The notes beneath the pieces are model-generated. The model was not told the origin of the DNA. It did no database searches and worked only from the letters and a program-made list of their open reading frames with translations. Positions 29,813 through 37,647 of a DNA stretch of 64,000 nucleotides are shown here, piece by piece. A program made the position numbers and the translations under genes. This stretch comes from JAKALD01 sp963817785 (lineage in GTDB: Bacteria; Pseudomonadota; Gammaproteobacteria; Burkholderiales; SG8-39), in assembly GCA_963817785.1 (NCBI GenBank), contig CAWFPL010000007.1, positions 124,001-188,000 of the forward strand, given 5' to 3'. How positions within the stretch are numbered: the stretch's first letter is position 1; each line of letters begins with the position of its first letter.

Positions 29813-30973
29813 ATGGGCGAGACTGCGTTGCAGCAACGGGCACTGGTGGTCGAGCGGGCGGACCTGCAGCGGCTGCTGGATGCGCTGCGCGCGGACGGCT
29901 ACGAGCTGATCGGGCCGACCGTGCGCGACGCCGCGATCGTCTACGACGCGATCGAGCGCGTCGAAGACCTGCCCGCGGGCTGGACCGATCGCCAGGACGG
30001 CGGCCGCTACCGGCTCGAGCGGCGCGGCGACCAGGCGCTGTTCGGTTACGCGGTCGGCCCGCATTCCTGGAAGCGTTTCCTGCATCCGGCCAGCCTGCGG
30101 CTGTGGCGCGCGCAGCGCGAGGGCGCCGGCTTTCGCGTCGAGGCGCAGGCCGACACGGCCCCGCGCTACGCGTTCCTCGGGGTGCGCAGCTGCGAGCTGC
30201 ACGCGATCGCGATCCAGGACCGGGTGCTGATCGGCGACCGGCACGCCGATCGGGCCTACCGCGCGCGCCGCGAGGGCGCCTTCATCGTGGCGCTCAACTG
30301 CGGGGAGGCCGGCGGGACCTGCTTCTGCGTGTCGATGAAGACCGGGCCGCAGGTCGAGTCCGGCTTCGATCTCGCGCTCACCGAGCTCGTCGAGCCGCAG
30401 CGCCACGCGTTCGTGGTCCGGGTGGGCAGCGACAAGGGGGCGCGAATGCTCGCCCAGGTGCCGCATCGCGACGCGAGCGCCGGGGACCGCGCGGCGGCCG
30501 AGGCGGTGGTGGCGCGCACCGCGCAAAGCATGGGGCGGAAGATGGAAACCGAAGGCCTGCCCGCGCTGCTGCTGCGCAACCTCGAGCATCCGCGCTGGGA
30601 CGAGGTGGCGGCGCGCTGCCTCACCTGCGGCAACTGCACCATGGTGTGCCCGACGTGCTTCTGCACCAGCGTCGAGGATGTCACCGACCTGTCGGGCGAG
30701 ACGGCCGAGCGCGTGCGCCGCTGGGACTCGTGCTTCACCATGGAGTTTTCCCACCTGCACGGCGGCGCCGTGCGGGCCTCGGCCAAATCGCGCTACCGGC
30801 AGTGGCTGACGCACAAGCTCGCCACCTGGGTCGACCAGTTCGGCTCCTCGGGCTGCGTCGGCTGCGGCCGCTGCATCACCTGGTGCCCGGTCGGGATCGA
30901 CCTGACCGAGGAGGCGGGCGCGATCCGGCACAGCGACGGCGCCAAAAAAGGAGGCGGCCATGGAAGGACTTGA
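29813..30973 (+). CDS. hydB: Group 3b [NiFe] hydrogenase beta subunit (4Fe-4S electron-transfer protein)
   Basis: Iron-sulfur subunit that carries electrons between the hydrogenase core and the flavin subunit. It has 386 residues. The C-terminal third has two ferredoxin-type cluster motifs, CLTCGNCTMVCPTCFC near residue 269 and CVGCGRCITWCPVG near 349; an extra Cys pair lies in GGTCFCVSM near 168. This pattern matches the beta subunit of archaeal sulfhydrogenase I and bacterial group 3b enzymes. The first gene after the FNR-type promoter, it overlaps the next gene by 14 bases. The nearest GGAGG is about 20 bases before the ATG, so the start is less certain than the gene. Confidence 0.88.
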   Translation: MGETALQQRALVVERADLQRLLDALRADGYELIGPTVRDAAIVYDAIERVEDLPAGWTDRQDGGRYRLERRGDQALFGYAVGPHSWKRFLHPASLRLWRAQREGAGFRVEAQADTAPRYAFLGVRSCELHAIAIQDRVLIGDRHADRAYRARREGAFIVALNCGEAGGTCFCVSMKTGPQVESGFDLALTELVEPQRHAFVVRVGSDKGARMLAQVPHRDASAGDRAAAEAVVARTAQSMGRKMETEGLPALLLRNLEHPRWDEVAARCLTCGNCTMVCPTCFCTSVEDVTDLSGETAERVRRWDSCFTMEFSHLHGGAVRASAKSRYRQWLTHKLATWVDQFGSSGCVGCGRCITWCPVGIDLTEEAGAIRHSDGAKKGGGHGRT

Positions 30974-31442
30974 ACGCATCATCCGGGAGCATTCCTTCTT
31001 CAGAGACCTCGATCCCAAGTTCGTGGCGCTGATGGTGGGTTGCGCCAAGAACGTGCGCTTCGATGCCGGCGAGTACCTGTTTCGCGAAGGCGGCCCCGCC
31101 GACCAGTTCTACCTGGTGCGTCACGGCCGCGTCGCGCTGGAGATGGTCTCGCCGAGCGGCGGCGCGGTGACCTTCCAGACCCTCGGCGAAGGCGAGCTGG
31201 TCGGCCTGTCGTGGTTCGTGCCGCCGTACCGCTGGGCCTACGACGCGCGCGCGCTCGAGCTGACGCGCGCCATCTCGCTCGACGCCGTGTGCCTGCGCCG
31301 CAAGCTCGACGAGGACCACGACCTCGGCTACGAGGTCATGCAGCGTTTCGTGCCGGTGCTGATCGAGCGCCTGCAGGGCACGCGGCTGCAGATGCTCGAC
31401 GTGTACGGCAAGCCCGCCGCCGAAAGAGCCGCCAAGCGATGA
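30960..31442 (+). CDS. Cyclic-nucleotide-binding-fold protein without DNA-binding domain
   Basis: 160-residue protein with a single CRP/cNMP-type beta-roll (about 10-115), with AGEYLFREGGPADQFYLVRHG and GEGELVGLSWFVPPYRW. The Arg in the last segment sits where CRP-like proteins hold the cyclic-nucleotide phosphate, but the cassette is divergent. After the hinge helix the protein ends without a helix-turn-helix, so it is unlikely to be a transcription factor. It overlaps hydB and the flavin-subunit gene in frame-shifted ATGA style, so it is made together with the hydrogenase. A role as a ligand- or redox-sensing accessory protein is inference. An AAAGGAGG site precedes the ATG. Confidence 0.8.
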   Translation: MEGLERIIREHSFFRDLDPKFVALMVGCAKNVRFDAGEYLFREGGPADQFYLVRHGRVALEMVSPSGGAVTFQTLGEGELVGLSWFVPPYRWAYDARALELTRAISLDAVCLRRKLDEDHDLGYEVMQRFVPVLIERLQGTRLQMLDVYGKPAAERAAKR

Positions 31443-32272
31443 CGCCGGAGCGTTTCATGACGCCGGTCGTCACGCGCGTGAGCGGCGTGCACCGGGAAAC
31501 GGCCGATACCTGGACCCTGGAGCTCGAGCCGCCCCCGGGGGAGGGCACGTGGACCTACCGGGCGGGCCAGTTCAACATGCTGTACGCCTTCGGCATTGGC
31601 GAGGTGCCGATCAGCATCAGCGGCAGCGCGCCGCGCGGCGGCGCGCTGCAGCACACGGTGCGTGCGGTCGGCACGGTCTCGAGCGCGCTCACCCGGCTCA
31701 AGCGCGGCGACTGCGTCGGCGTGCGCGGCCCGTTCGGCAGCGCCTGGCCGGTCGAAGAGGCGGCCGGCAGCGACGTGCTGATCGCCGCAGGCGGCCTGGG
31801 CTATGCTCCGGTGCGCCCGGTGCTGCATGCGCTGCTCGCCCGGCGCGAGCGCTATGGCAAGGTGATCCTGCTGTACGGCGCGCGCAGCCCGGTGGAGATC
31901 CTGTTCCGCCGCGAGGTCGAGGCCTGGCGCGGGCGGCTCGACGTGGACGTCGAGGTCACGGTCGACCATGCCACCGGCGCCTGGCGCGGCAACGTCGGCG
32001 TGGTCACGAGCCTGGTCCGGCGTGCCGCGTTCGATCCCGAGCACACGGTGGCGATGCTGTGCGGTCCCGAGGTGATGATGCGCTTCACGGTCGCTTCGCT
32101 GCGCGACGCGGGGCTCGCCGACGAGCGCATGTATCTGTCCATGGAGCGCAACATGAAGTGCGCTCTCGGGCATTGCGGGCACTGCCAGTTCGGCGCGGAC
32201 TTCGTCTGCAAGGACGGGCCGGTGCTGCGCTACGACCGCGTCCGCGAGCGGCTCGCGGTGCGCGAGGTGTGA
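31439..32272 (+). CDS. hydG: Group 3b [NiFe] hydrogenase gamma subunit (FAD/NAD(P)-binding)
   Basis: Flavin subunit that exchanges electrons with NAD(P)H. It has 277 residues from the ATG at 31439. A ferredoxin-reductase-like FAD domain shows YRAGQFNMLYAFGIGEVPIS and GDCVGVRGPFGSAW. A nucleotide-binding domain follows with IAAGGLGYAPVRPVLHALL and MLCGPEVMMRF. The C-terminal [2Fe-2S] site CALGHCGHCQFGADFVC resembles the electron-transfer subunit of dihydroorotate dehydrogenase. Between the cNMP-fold gene and the small subunit, it completes the beta-gamma-delta-alpha order of group 3b hydrogenases. Confidence 0.9.
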   Translation: MTPERFMTPVVTRVSGVHRETADTWTLELEPPPGEGTWTYRAGQFNMLYAFGIGEVPISISGSAPRGGALQHTVRAVGTVSSALTRLKRGDCVGVRGPFGSAWPVEEAAGSDVLIAAGGLGYAPVRPVLHALLARRERYGKVILLYGARSPVEILFRREVEAWRGRLDVDVEVTVDHATGAWRGNVGVVTSLVRRAAFDPEHTVAMLCGPEVMMRFTVASLRDAGLADERMYLSMERNMKCALGHCGHCQFGADFVCKDGPVLRYDRVRERLAVREV

Positions 32273-32273
32273 C

Positions 32274-33053
32274 ATGGCGGGCGCACACAAGCCGAAGCTC
32301 GCGGTCTGGAAGTTCGCCTCCTGCGACGGCTGCCAGCTGAGCCTGCTCGACTGCGAGGACGAGCTGCTGGCGGTGGCCGGCGCGGTCGAGATCGCCTATT
32401 TTCCGGAGGCCAGCCGCGCGATGGTCGGGGGACCGTACGACCTTTCCCTGGTCGAGGGCTCGGTCACGACGCACCACGACGCCGAGCGCATCCAGAAGAT
32501 CCGGCGCATGTCGAAGCACCTGGTGACCATCGGGGCCTGCGCGACCGCGGGCGGCATCCAGGCGCTGCGCAACTTCAAGGACGTGAAGGAGTTCATCTCG
32601 ATCGTGTACGCCAACCCGGCCTACATCGACACGCTCGCCACCTCGACCCCGATCGCCGACCACGTCAAGGTCGATTTCGAGCTGCGCGGCTGCCCGATCA
32701 ACAAGGCCCAGCTGGTGGAAGTGCTGAGCGCCTTCATCGCCGGCCGCAGGCCGGTGACCCCGGCGCACAGCGTGTGCGTCGAGTGCAAGCTGAAGGGCAA
32801 CGTCTGCGTCATGGTGGCGCATGGCACGCCCTGCATCGGGCCAGTGACGCACGCCGGTTGCGGCGCGCTGTGCCCGTCGTATCACCGCGGCTGCTACGGC
32901 TGCTTCGGGCCCATGGAGACCCCGAACGCGCGCGCCCTGGGCGATCACCTGCGCGCCCTGGGCATGCAACCGGCCGACATCCAGCGCGTGTTCCGCAACT
33001 TCAACGCGGAGGCGGAGCCTTTCAGGACCGAGAGCGAGCGCCATGGCGCGTAA
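32274..33053 (+). CDS. hydD: Group 3b [NiFe] hydrogenase delta (small) subunit
   Basis: Small subunit wiring the NiFe site to the electron-transfer subunits. It has 259 residues and no Tat signal, so the enzyme is cytoplasmic. Proximal cluster ligands are ASCDGCQLSLL near residue 16, IGACATAGG near 86 and LRGCPINK. A Cys-rich C-terminal part (CVECKLKGNVCV, GCGALCPSYHRGCYGCFGP) supplies two more [4Fe-4S] clusters. The KFASCDGCQ opening is characteristic of group 3 small subunits. It overlaps the large-subunit start by 11 bases. Confidence 0.93.
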   Translation: MAGAHKPKLAVWKFASCDGCQLSLLDCEDELLAVAGAVEIAYFPEASRAMVGGPYDLSLVEGSVTTHHDAERIQKIRRMSKHLVTIGACATAGGIQALRNFKDVKEFISIVYANPAYIDTLATSTPIADHVKVDFELRGCPINKAQLVEVLSAFIAGRRPVTPAHSVCVECKLKGNVCVMVAHGTPCIGPVTHAGCGALCPSYHRGCYGCFGPMETPNARALGDHLRALGMQPADIQRVFRNFNAEAEPFRTESERHGA

Positions 33054-34332
33054 AACCATCAAGGTCGACTACCTGGCGCGCGTCGAGGGCGAGGGCGCGC
33101 TGCACGTCACCCTGCGCGACGGCGCGGTGCGCGACGTCGAGCTGCGCATCTTCGAGCCGCCGCGCTTCTTCGAGGCCTTCCTGCGCGGGCGCGGCTACGC
33201 AGAGGCGCCGGACATCACCGCGCGCATCTGCGGCATCTGCCCGGTGGCCTACCAGATGAGCGCGGTGCACGCGATGGAGGACGCGTTCGGGGTCGCGATC
33301 GACGCGCCGCTGCGCGCGCTGCGCCGCCTGCTGTACTGCGGCGAGTGGATCGAGAGCCACGTGCTGCACATCTATATGCTGCACGCGCCGGACTTCCTCG
33401 GCTACGAGAGCGCGATCGCGATGGCGCGCGATCACCAGGCCGAGGTCGAGCGCGGGCTCAAGCTCAAGAAAGCCGGCAACGAGATCGTGCAGCTCGTGGG
33501 CGGGCGCGAGATCCATCCGATCAACGTGCGCGTGGGCGGGTTCTACCGCACCCCGACCCGGCGCGAGCTGGCGCCGCTCGCGGAAAAGCTGAAATGGGCG
33601 CGCGACGCGGCGCTCGAAACGGTGCGCTGGGTGGCCGGCTTCGAGTTCCCCGACTGCGAGCGTGACTACGAATTCGTGGCCTTGCGGCATCCGGACGAAT
33701 ACCCGTTCAACGAGGGGCGCCTGGTGTCGAGCAAGGGCCTCGACATCGGCGCGCGGGAGTACGACGCGCATTTCGAGGAACGGCACGTCGCGTACTCGAC
33801 CGCGTTGCAGTCCGCGATCCGCGGGCGCGGCGCCTACCTGGTCGGGCCGCTCGCGCGCTACAGCCTGAACTTCGACCAGCTCACGCCGCTCGCCCGGGAG
33901 GCCGCGCGCGCCGCGGGCCTGGGCACGACGTGCGCCAATCCATACCGCAGCATCGTGGTGCGCGCCGTCGAGACGCTGTACGCCTGCGACGAGGCGCTGC
34001 GCCTGATCGAGGGCTACGAGGAGCCCGAGCGCCCGGCGGCGCCGGTCGAGCCGCGCGCGGGGAGCGGCTACGCGTGCACCGAGGCGCCGCGCGGCACGCT
34101 CTACCACCGCTACGCAATCGACGCGCAGGGCACCATCACCGACGCCAAGATCGTGCCGCCCACGTCCCAGAACCAGTCGAGCATCGAGGACGACCTGCGC
34201 GCGTTCCTGCCCGACTGGCTCGCGCTCGACGACGCGGCGCTGCGCTGGCGCTGCGAGCAGACGATCCGCAACTACGATCCGTGCATTTCCTGCTCGTGCC
34301 ACTTCCTCAAGCTCGACGTGGACCGTGGCTAG
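33043..34332 (+). CDS. hydA: Group 3b [NiFe] hydrogenase alpha (large, catalytic) subunit
   Basis: Binds the NiFe(CN)2CO site and catalyses reversible H2 oxidation. It has 429 residues. The N-terminal nickel-ligand motif is ARICGICPVAYQMSAVHA near residue 63, where the residue four after the second Cys is Tyr rather than the His of many groups. The C-terminal ligands are DPCISCSCH, after which only about nine residues (FLKLDVDRG) remain; these are probably removed by the endopeptidase encoded next. Length and motifs fit group 3b (bifunctional NAD(P)-linked). It overlaps the protease gene by 8 bases. Confidence 0.93.
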   Translation: MARKTIKVDYLARVEGEGALHVTLRDGAVRDVELRIFEPPRFFEAFLRGRGYAEAPDITARICGICPVAYQMSAVHAMEDAFGVAIDAPLRALRRLLYCGEWIESHVLHIYMLHAPDFLGYESAIAMARDHQAEVERGLKLKKAGNEIVQLVGGREIHPINVRVGGFYRTPTRRELAPLAEKLKWARDAALETVRWVAGFEFPDCERDYEFVALRHPDEYPFNEGRLVSSKGLDIGAREYDAHFEERHVAYSTALQSAIRGRGAYLVGPLARYSLNFDQLTPLAREAARAAGLGTTCANPYRSIVVRAVETLYACDEALRLIEGYEEPERPAAPVEPRAGSGYACTEAPRGTLYHRYAIDAQGTITDAKIVPPTSQNQSSIEDDLRAFLPDWLALDDAALRWRCEQTIRNYDPCISCSCHFLKLDVDRG

Positions 34333-34816
34333 CCGCGTTTCCCCCGCCGTGCTCGTGATCGGGCTCGGCAACCCGTTGCGCGGTGACGACGCGGCGGGAA
34401 TCATGGTCGTGCGCCGGCTGCGGCAGCGCGCCGCAGCGCGGGTGCTCGAGCAAAGCGGGGAGGCGACCGCCCTGGTGGACGCGCTGCGGGATGCCTCCGC
34501 GGCGCTCATCGTGGACGCGGCTTCCGGCACCCAGCCAGGCAGGGTGCGGCGCCTGGATGCCGCGGCGCAGCCGCTGCCGCAGGGGCTGTTCGGCTGCTCC
34601 ACGCACGGCTTCGGCGTCGCCGAAGGCATCGAGCTCGCGCGCGCGCTCGGGGCGCTTCCCCCAGTGTGCGTGGTGTACGCGCTCGAGGGCGTGCAGTTCG
34701 AGACCGGGGCGGCGATGTCGCCCGCGGTGCAGGCGGCGGTGCCCGGCGTCGCGGCGCGCATCGAAGCGGAGATCGACGCCCTGCAGCCCGGCCGCATGGG
34801 AGTGGCCGATGCATGA
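34325..34816 (+). CDS. Hydrogenase maturation endopeptidase (peptidase M52)
   Basis: Nickel-dependent protease that trims the large-subunit C-terminus once the active site is loaded. It has 163 residues with a GTG start overlapping the hydA stop. Family features are VIGLGNPLRGDDAAGIMVVRR at the start (LGNPLRGDD), an Asp in LIVDAASG and a His in GCSTHGFGVAEG, the three expected nickel-contacting positions. CVVYALEG follows as in the M52 family. It was named only by family because group-specific symbols differ. It overlaps the next gene by 8 bases. Confidence 0.9.
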   Translation: MASRVSPAVLVIGLGNPLRGDDAAGIMVVRRLRQRAAARVLEQSGEATALVDALRDASAALIVDAASGTQPGRVRRLDAAAQPLPQGLFGCSTHGFGVAEGIELARALGALPPVCVVYALEGVQFETGAAMSPAVQAAVPGVAARIEAEIDALQPGRMGVADA

Positions 34817-35072
34817 AGCGCACCTGATGACGGATCTGCTGCACAAGATCGAAGCGCTGGCGCGCGACGGCGGCAACGCGCGCGTCGTGGGCGTCGAGGT
34901 CTGGCTCGGCGCGCTGTGCTACATCTCGGCCGGGCACTTTCGCGAGCATTTCGAGCGCGAGACCGCGGGCACGGTGGCCAACGGGGCCGAGCTGTCGCTC
35001 GTCACCTCCGATGACCCGCGGCACCCGCAGGCGCAGGACATCGTCCTGCGCAGCGTGAGCCTGGAGAGCTGA
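34809..35072 (+). CDS. hypA: HypA-like nickel chaperone lacking the zinc ribbon
   Basis: 87-residue protein (normal HypA about 113). The nickel-binding start MHEAHLMTDLL, the middle strand VVGVEVWLGALCYISAGHFREHF (VEVWLGALCYIS) and the final strand IVLRSVSLES align with HypA. The segment that should hold two CxxC pairs is replaced by the short SDDPRHPQAQD; only one Cys remains. The protein may deliver nickel without the structural zinc site, or have a different role. The spacing, ATG overlap with the protease gene and the 3-base gap to hypF make it a real member of the operon. Confidence 0.82.
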   Translation: MHEAHLMTDLLHKIEALARDGGNARVVGVEVWLGALCYISAGHFREHFERETAGTVANGAELSLVTSDDPRHPQAQDIVLRSVSLES

Positions 35073-35075
35073 GGC

Positions 35076-37382
35076 GTGCGGCGCGCGCGCGTCACGGTCC
35101 GCGGCGCGGTGCAGGGCGTGGGCTTTCGTCCGCACGCCTATCGGCTCGCCGCCGAGCTCGAGCTCGGCGGCTGGGTGAGCAACTCGGCCGACGGCGTGCT
35201 GATCGAGGTCGAGGGGCGCGCCGAGGCGATCGACGCCTTCGTCGACGCGCTCGAGGCGCGCCGTCCGCCGAGCGCGCGCATCGAGGCGCTCGAGGTCGCC
35301 GCGATCGCGCCGCGCGGCGAGCCGGGCTTCGCCATCCGAGGCAGCCGGCGCGCAGGCGCGCTTTCGGCGGCGATCCTGCCCGACCTCGCCTGCTGCCCGG
35401 AATGCCTGCGCGAGATGCTCGATCCGCACAACCGGCGCTACCTCTATCCGTTCACGAACTGTACCCATTGCGGGCCGCGCTACAGCATCCTGCAGGCGCT
35501 GCCCTACGACCGCGACGCCACCACCATGCGCGCCTTTGCGATGTGCACCGCCTGTCGCGCCGAATACGAAGATCCCGCCGACCGGCGCTTTCACGCGCAG
35601 CCGAATGCCTGTGCGGCCTGCGGGCCCTCGCTCGCGCTTTGGGATGCGGCGGGGCAGGTGCTCGCCCGACGGCACGATGCGCTGCTTCGGGCGGCGCAGG
35701 CCCTGCGCGAGGGGCGCATCGTCGCCGTCAAGGGTCTGGGCGGCTTTCACCTCTGGGTCGATGGGCGCAGCCCCGCCGCCGTCGAGCGGTTGCGCAGCCG
35801 CAAGGGCCGCGCGGAAAAGCCGTTCGCGCTCATGTTTCCCGGCCTCGCGGCGGTGCGCGCGCTTTGCGAAGTTGCGCCCCCGGAGGCGCAGCTGCTCGAG
35901 TCCCCGCAGGCGCCAATCGTGCTGCTGCGGCGGCGCGCGGCGACCGAATCCGGTGCGTACGGGCTGGCCGCGCAGGTGGCGCCGGGCAGCCCGGAGCTGG
36001 GCGCCATGTTGCCGTATACGCCGCTGCATCACCTGCTCATGGGCGCGCTCGGCTTTCCGGTGGTCGCCACCAGCGGCAACCGCGGCGAGGAACCGATCGC
36101 CATCGACGAGCGCGAGGCGCTCGATCGCCTGCAAGGCATCGCCGACCTGTTCCTGGTGCACGACCGGCCGATCGCGCGCCCGGTCGAGGACTCGGTGGTC
36201 CGCGTGGTGCTCGGGCGCGAGCTGGTGCTGCGTCGCGGGCGCGGGTACGCGCCGTATCCCCTTCCCTTGGCCGGCGCGGAGGAGGCGCCGGGGTTGATCG
36301 CGACCGGCGCCCACCTGAAGAACACCGTGAGCCTGCTGGTGGCCGGCCGCATCGTCACCAGCGCTCACCTGGGCGATCTCGGCACGCCCGAGGCGCGCGC
36401 GGCGTTCGAGCAGGCGGTCGAGGACGTGACGCGCCTGTACGACGCGGCGCCCGCTGCGGTCGTCTGCGATCTGCATCCGGATTACGCCTCGACGCAATAC
36501 GCCGAGCGCAGCGGGCTGCCGCGCGTGCCGGTGCAGCACCACGTCGCGCACGTGGCGGCGTGCATGGCCGAGAACGGCCTGCCCGGGCCGGTGCTGGGCG
36601 TGGCCTGGGACGGCACGGGGTACGGCACCGACGGCACGATCTGGGGCGGCGAGTTCCTGCTCATCGGCGAGCGCGCCGAGGTGCGCCGCATGGCGCACCT
36701 GCGGCGTTTCCGCCTTCCCGGCGGAGAGCGCGCGGTGCAGGAGCCGCGTCGCGCCGCGCTCGGCGTGCTGTACGAAGTCTTCGGCGACCGGTTCCTCGAA
36801 GAAGCGGCCGATCTGGGGCCGCTGCGCAGCTTCGCCGCGAGCGAGCAGCGCGTGCTGCACGCGATGCTCGCGCAGGGGACCCACGCGCCGCTCATCTCGA
36901 GCGCGGGGCGGCTGTTCGATGCCGTGGCGGCGCTCGCGGGGCTGCGCCAGGTCTCGAGCTACGAAGGGCAGGCCGCGATCGAGCTCGAGTGGCACCTCGA
37001 CGAAGCGGCCGGCCTGCCCGCCTACCCGGTCGATCTGGTCGCCGGCGATGCTCGCGGCACGGAGCCTTGGATCGTCGACTGGGCGCCGATGGTGTGGCGG
37101 ATCGTGAGCGACGTTCGCGCCGGCGTGCCGGGCGGCGCCGTGGCGGCGGCGTTTCACCGCGCCCTCGTCGAGGCGATCGTCGCGGTGGCCAGACGGGCAG
37201 GCGTGCCCCGGCTGGCGCTCACCGGCGGCTGCTTCCAGAACCGGCATCTGCTCGAGTGGGCGGTGCTGCGCCTGCGCGAAGAGGGTTTCGAGCCCTTCTG
37301 GCACCGTCAGGTTCCGCCGAACGATGGCGGCATCTCGGTGGGCCAGGCGGCCTGGGCCGCCGCGCGCCTGATGGAGGTCTGA
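35076..37382 (+). CDS. hypF: Carbamoyltransferase HypF
   Basis: Makes the thiocarbamate precursor of the NiFe-site cyanide ligands from carbamoyl phosphate. It has 768 residues. The order of domains is complete: acylphosphatase (VRGAVQGVGFRPHAYRLA, about 8-25), two zinc fingers (CCPECLREML...CTHCGP and CTACRAEYED...CAACGP), a YrdC-like domain (RIVAVKGLGGFHL), and a Kae1-like carbamoyltransferase domain (PVQHHVAHVAACMAENG). GTG start at 35076. Its substrate is the product of the carAB genes at the left of the window, though this is general metabolism, not a specific link. Confidence 0.95.
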   Translation: MRRARVTVRGAVQGVGFRPHAYRLAAELELGGWVSNSADGVLIEVEGRAEAIDAFVDALEARRPPSARIEALEVAAIAPRGEPGFAIRGSRRAGALSAAILPDLACCPECLREMLDPHNRRYLYPFTNCTHCGPRYSILQALPYDRDATTMRAFAMCTACRAEYEDPADRRFHAQPNACAACGPSLALWDAAGQVLARRHDALLRAAQALREGRIVAVKGLGGFHLWVDGRSPAAVERLRSRKGRAEKPFALMFPGLAAVRALCEVAPPEAQLLESPQAPIVLLRRRAATESGAYGLAAQVAPGSPELGAMLPYTPLHHLLMGALGFPVVATSGNRGEEPIAIDEREALDRLQGIADLFLVHDRPIARPVEDSVVRVVLGRELVLRRGRGYAPYPLPLAGAEEAPGLIATGAHLKNTVSLLVAGRIVTSAHLGDLGTPEARAAFEQAVEDVTRLYDAAPAAVVCDLHPDYASTQYAERSGLPRVPVQHHVAHVAACMAENGLPGPVLGVAWDGTGYGTDGTIWGGEFLLIGERAEVRRMAHLRRFRLPGGERAVQEPRRAALGVLYEVFGDRFLEEAADLGPLRSFAASEQRVLHAMLAQGTHAPLISSAGRLFDAVAALAGLRQVSSYEGQAAIELEWHLDEAAGLPAYPVDLVAGDARGTEPWIVDWAPMVWRIVSDVRAGVPGGAVAAAFHRALVEAIVAVARRAGVPRLALTGGCFQNRHLLEWAVLRLREEGFEPFWHRQVPPNDGGISVGQAAWAAARLMEV

Positions 37383-37386
37383 CGCC

Positions 37387-37647
37387 ATGTGCCTCGCCGT
37401 TCCGGGCCGGATCGTGAGCATCGCCGAGGCCGCGCCGCTGATGCGCGTGGGCAAGGTCGATTTCGGCGGGGTCGCGCGCGAGGTCAACCTCGCTTACGTG
37501 CCGGAGGCCGTCGTCGGCGACTACGTGCTCGTGCACGTCGGCTTCGCGCTCAGCCTCATCGACGAGGCCGAGGCGCAGCGCGTGTTCGGCTACCTCCAGG
37601 AGATCGAGGAGATCGAGGCGGTCAACGGCGCGAAGGAGGCGCCGTGA
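37387..37647 (+). CDS. hypC: Hydrogenase assembly chaperone HypC
   Basis: Small chaperone that with HypD carries the Fe(CN)2CO unit to the large subunit. It has 86 residues. The essential N-terminal Cys is in MCLAVPGRIV, and DYVLVHVGFALSLIDEAEA is the family core. It overlaps the GTG start of hypD (GTGA). Confidence 0.95.
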   Translation: MCLAVPGRIVSIAEAAPLMRVGKVDFGGVAREVNLAYVPEAVVGDYVLVHVGFALSLIDEAEAQRVFGYLQEIEEIEAVNGAKEAP

